DNA of 16,501 nucleotides from Calditrichaceae bacterium (GTDB lineage Bacteria > Calditrichota > Calditrichia > Calditrichales > Calditrichaceae). The DNA lies in the NCBI GenBank assembly GCA_030622395.1, contig JAUXGF010000004.1:1-16501 (forward strand), written 5' to 3'. A program made the position numbers and the translations under genes. This document shows positions 15,245 to 16,501 of the stretch, piece after piece; positions within the stretch are counted from its first letter, which is position 1, and every line of letters starts with the position of its first letter. The notes under the pieces were generated by a model. It did no database searches, was not told the origin of the DNA, and saw only the letters and a program-made list of their open reading frames with translations.

Positions 15245-15505
15245 ACCCACCCCTAACCCCTCCCAAGAGGGGCGTCGCTTATTCCCCTCTTGGGAGGGGT
15301 TAGGGGTCAATGTTGTTGACTTAAGGAAAAGGGCGCTTGTTTTTGAATATCGAATATTGAACAAGGAATGTCGAATTATGAAGTTTAATATGATATCCCC
15401 TTACTTTGATATTTCATCCCCTGACAAATCGAGATTTTCAACTTATTCAAAATTCTACGGTTCAAAAAAATTCTTAAGTCAACAACATTGGGGTTAGGGG
15501 TGGGT
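15245..15505. repeat. Inverted pair of palindromic repeats, one full and one reduced
   Basis: The left part (15245-15325) is ACCCACCCCTAACCCC, the rest of a C-rich/G-rich palindrome (TCCCAAGAGGGG facing CCCCTCTTGGGA), then CAATGTTGTTGACTTAAG (15308-15325). The right part (15473-15505) is the exact reverse complement of the two outer pieces only: the 18-base arm (15473-15490) directly adjoins the 16-base piece (15490-15505), with the palindrome core missing. The two parts flank about 147 bases. Reading frames across the left part are repeat translations. Confidence 0.8.
15345..15386. repeat. Six 7-base repeats, unit GAANNNN
   Basis: Six heptads each begin with GAA: GAATATC, GAATATT, GAACAAG, GAATGTC, GAATTAT and GAAGTTT. 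The array lies inside the 147-base interval bounded by the inverted 18-base arms. Confidence 0.65.
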
Positions 15506-15563
15506 CCTAATATTCCACCCGTCACTGAAGTTTTACTTGAAAATTGTAAGACCTCAGACATTT

Positions 15564-15592
15564 GTAGAGACGAGGCATTGCCTCGTCTCTAC
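15564..15592. repeat. Perfect palindrome GTAGAGACGAGGC-ATT-GCCTCGTCTCTAC
   Basis: The 13-base arms (15564-15576 and 15580-15592) match perfectly around a 3-base loop. Palindromes with GTAGAGACG/CGTCTCTAC ends are a widespread class of scattered bacterial mini-repeats, often viewed as non-autonomous mobile units. It lies about 190 bases upstream of the reductase gene; a T-run does not follow. The remaining spacer (15593-15778) is AT-rich with a weak promoter match, TTGATT (15707-15712) and TAATAA (15728-15733). Confidence 0.75.
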
Positions 15593-15778
15593 GCACATAT
15601 ATTACAATTATCTAATAAATTACACAACAAATCCTATTGATTAAGAAATCCGCATATATTATATTTTTGTTTCAAGATTTTATGATTAGTATCGTAAACC
15701 GCCTTTTTGATTTAATAAAATTATATTTAATAAAAGTAGACTAAGTTTGTTTGATTGTTTAATATCAGGAGGATTTAT

Positions 15779-16501
15779 ATGAAAGGACGCATTGGAATAC
15801 GTAAAGAAAGCATCGATCTTACTGAAAGACGGGTTCCCTTAACGCCGCGGCAGGTTAAAAATTTGAATCAAAAATACAACATAGACGTGTGGATTGAACC
15901 GGCTTCGAACCGTCATTTTAGACCAAAAGATTATGATATGAGCGGAGCTGTGTTTAATGAAAAACTTTTAGATTGTAATATAATATTCGGCGTTAAAGAA
16001 ATCCCTGTAGAAGAGCTAAAAAAAAATCAGGCATATTGTTTTTTTTCACATACTATTAAAGGACAATCCTATAATATGCCCTTATTAAAACGTATTCTGG
16101 AATTAAACGCAACCTTAATTGATTACGAAAAAATTACCGGCGATGACGGAATGCGCTTAATCTTTTTCGGAAAATATGCGGGTTATGCCGGAATGATCGA
16201 TTCATTATGGATTTACGGTCAGCGCTTAGCGGCAGAAGGGATAAACAATCCGTTTGAACAAATCAAACAAGCTAATAAATATCAATCTTTGGACGAGGCA
16301 AAAGAAGCTGTAAAAAAAGCCGGCGATGAAATTAAAAATAAAGGATTTAATGATTCGATTTCGCCAGTTGTAATCGCAATTACCGGTATCGGTCATGTTT
16401 CTACCGGGGCACAGGAAATTGTGGATTTACTACCCGTTAAAGAAATAACACCGCGAGAATTACTATTATTAAATAAAAACGACGGCAAGTCGGAGGCCAA
16501 G
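15779..16501 (+). CDS. Lysine-ketoglutarate reductase/saccharopine dehydrogenase family protein, N-terminal part
   Basis: The enzyme family joins lysine and 2-oxoglutarate to saccharopine (or the reverse), using NAD(P)H, in lysine degradation or synthesis. The first 241 codons are present and the frame runs off the window edge. The start is ATG 15779 with a perfect AGGAGG (15767-15772) 6 bases upstream. Family marks are ERRVPLTP (16-23, shared with the alanine dehydrogenase/transhydrogenase N-domain), FFSHTIKGQ then NMPLL (88-103), LIDYEKI (113-119), FFGKYAGYAGMID (129-141) and the nucleotide-site-like TGIGHVSTGAQEI (202-214). The order and wording closely follow the reductase half of plant and animal bifunctional LKR/SDH, where the last motif is usually GxGNVS; here His replaces Asn. 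Whether a saccharopine dehydrogenase half follows cannot be seen. It is independent of its neighbours. Confidence 0.85.
   Translation, partial: MKGRIGIRKESIDLTERRVPLTPRQVKNLNQKYNIDVWIEPASNRHFRPKDYDMSGAVFNEKLLDCNIIFGVKEIPVEELKKNQAYCFFSHTIKGQSYNMPLLKRILELNATLIDYEKITGDDGMRLIFFGKYAGYAGMIDSLWIYGQRLAAEGINNPFEQIKQANKYQSLDEAKEAVKKAGDEIKNKGFNDSISPVVIAITGIGHVSTGAQEIVDLLPVKEITPRELLLLNKNDGKSEAK

Noticed and set aside
15153..15254. Small plus-strand frame starting MIKKLTKN
   Set aside because: About 33 codons, no ribosome-binding site, and it ends inside the C-rich repeat; probably chance.
15167..15364. 65-codon minus-strand open frame
   Set aside because: It runs through the C-rich/G-rich palindrome and part of the heptad array; the protein is a translation of repeats.

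Overview
The window is AT-rich bacterial DNA carrying seven protein-coding genes, the last one cut by the window edge. The organism looks like a diderm (Gram-negative-type) bacterium: there is a lipoprotein, a periplasmic dipeptidyl-peptidase-5-like enzyme and a decayed outer-membrane-barrel-like fragment. The gene mix (archaeal/bacterial-type glucan phosphorylase, lipoprotein debranching enzyme with a glucodextranase-type C-terminal domain, DPP5-like peptidase, plant-like lysine-ketoglutarate reductase) and the intergenic palindromes would fit an uncultured lineage of the Bacteroidota/Chlorobiota/Calditrichota (FCB) sphere. That placement is inference, not proof.

Layout: a TPR protein (238-1086, -), Lon protease (1390-3798, -), alpha-glucan phosphorylase (4287-6842, +), convergent with a secreted glycogen-debranching-type glucosidase (7149-10091, -), a DPP5-like S9 peptidase (10234-12258, -), a gene graveyard (about 12500-13290), ADP-glucose pyrophosphorylase GlgC (13288-14565, -), a 1.2-kb repeat-rich spacer, and the start of a lysine-ketoglutarate reductase/saccharopine dehydrogenase family gene (15779 to the right edge, +).

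Three genes belong to alpha-glucan metabolism: GlgC makes ADP-glucose for glycogen synthesis, GlgP removes glucose-1-phosphate from glucan ends, and the debranching-type enzyme hydrolyses branch points, although its signal peptide puts it outside the cytoplasm. They do not form an operon. Each stands alone, separated by spacers of about 140 to 1200 bases. Glycogen synthase and branching enzyme are not in the window.

The most striking feature is the spacer DNA. Most long spacers hold a short array with a 7-base (sometimes 8-base) period, and each array has a different unit sequence. Mixed with these are several classes of palindromes: a C-rich/G-rich family, a 32-base inverted pair, CCCGCC-type mini-hairpins and a GTAGAGACG palindrome. 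One C/G-rich element is present in both 'filled' and 'empty' forms. Three start-less or frameshifted coding remnants were also found in the spacers by reading all frames. No tRNA, rRNA, CRISPR array or intact insertion sequence was recognised.
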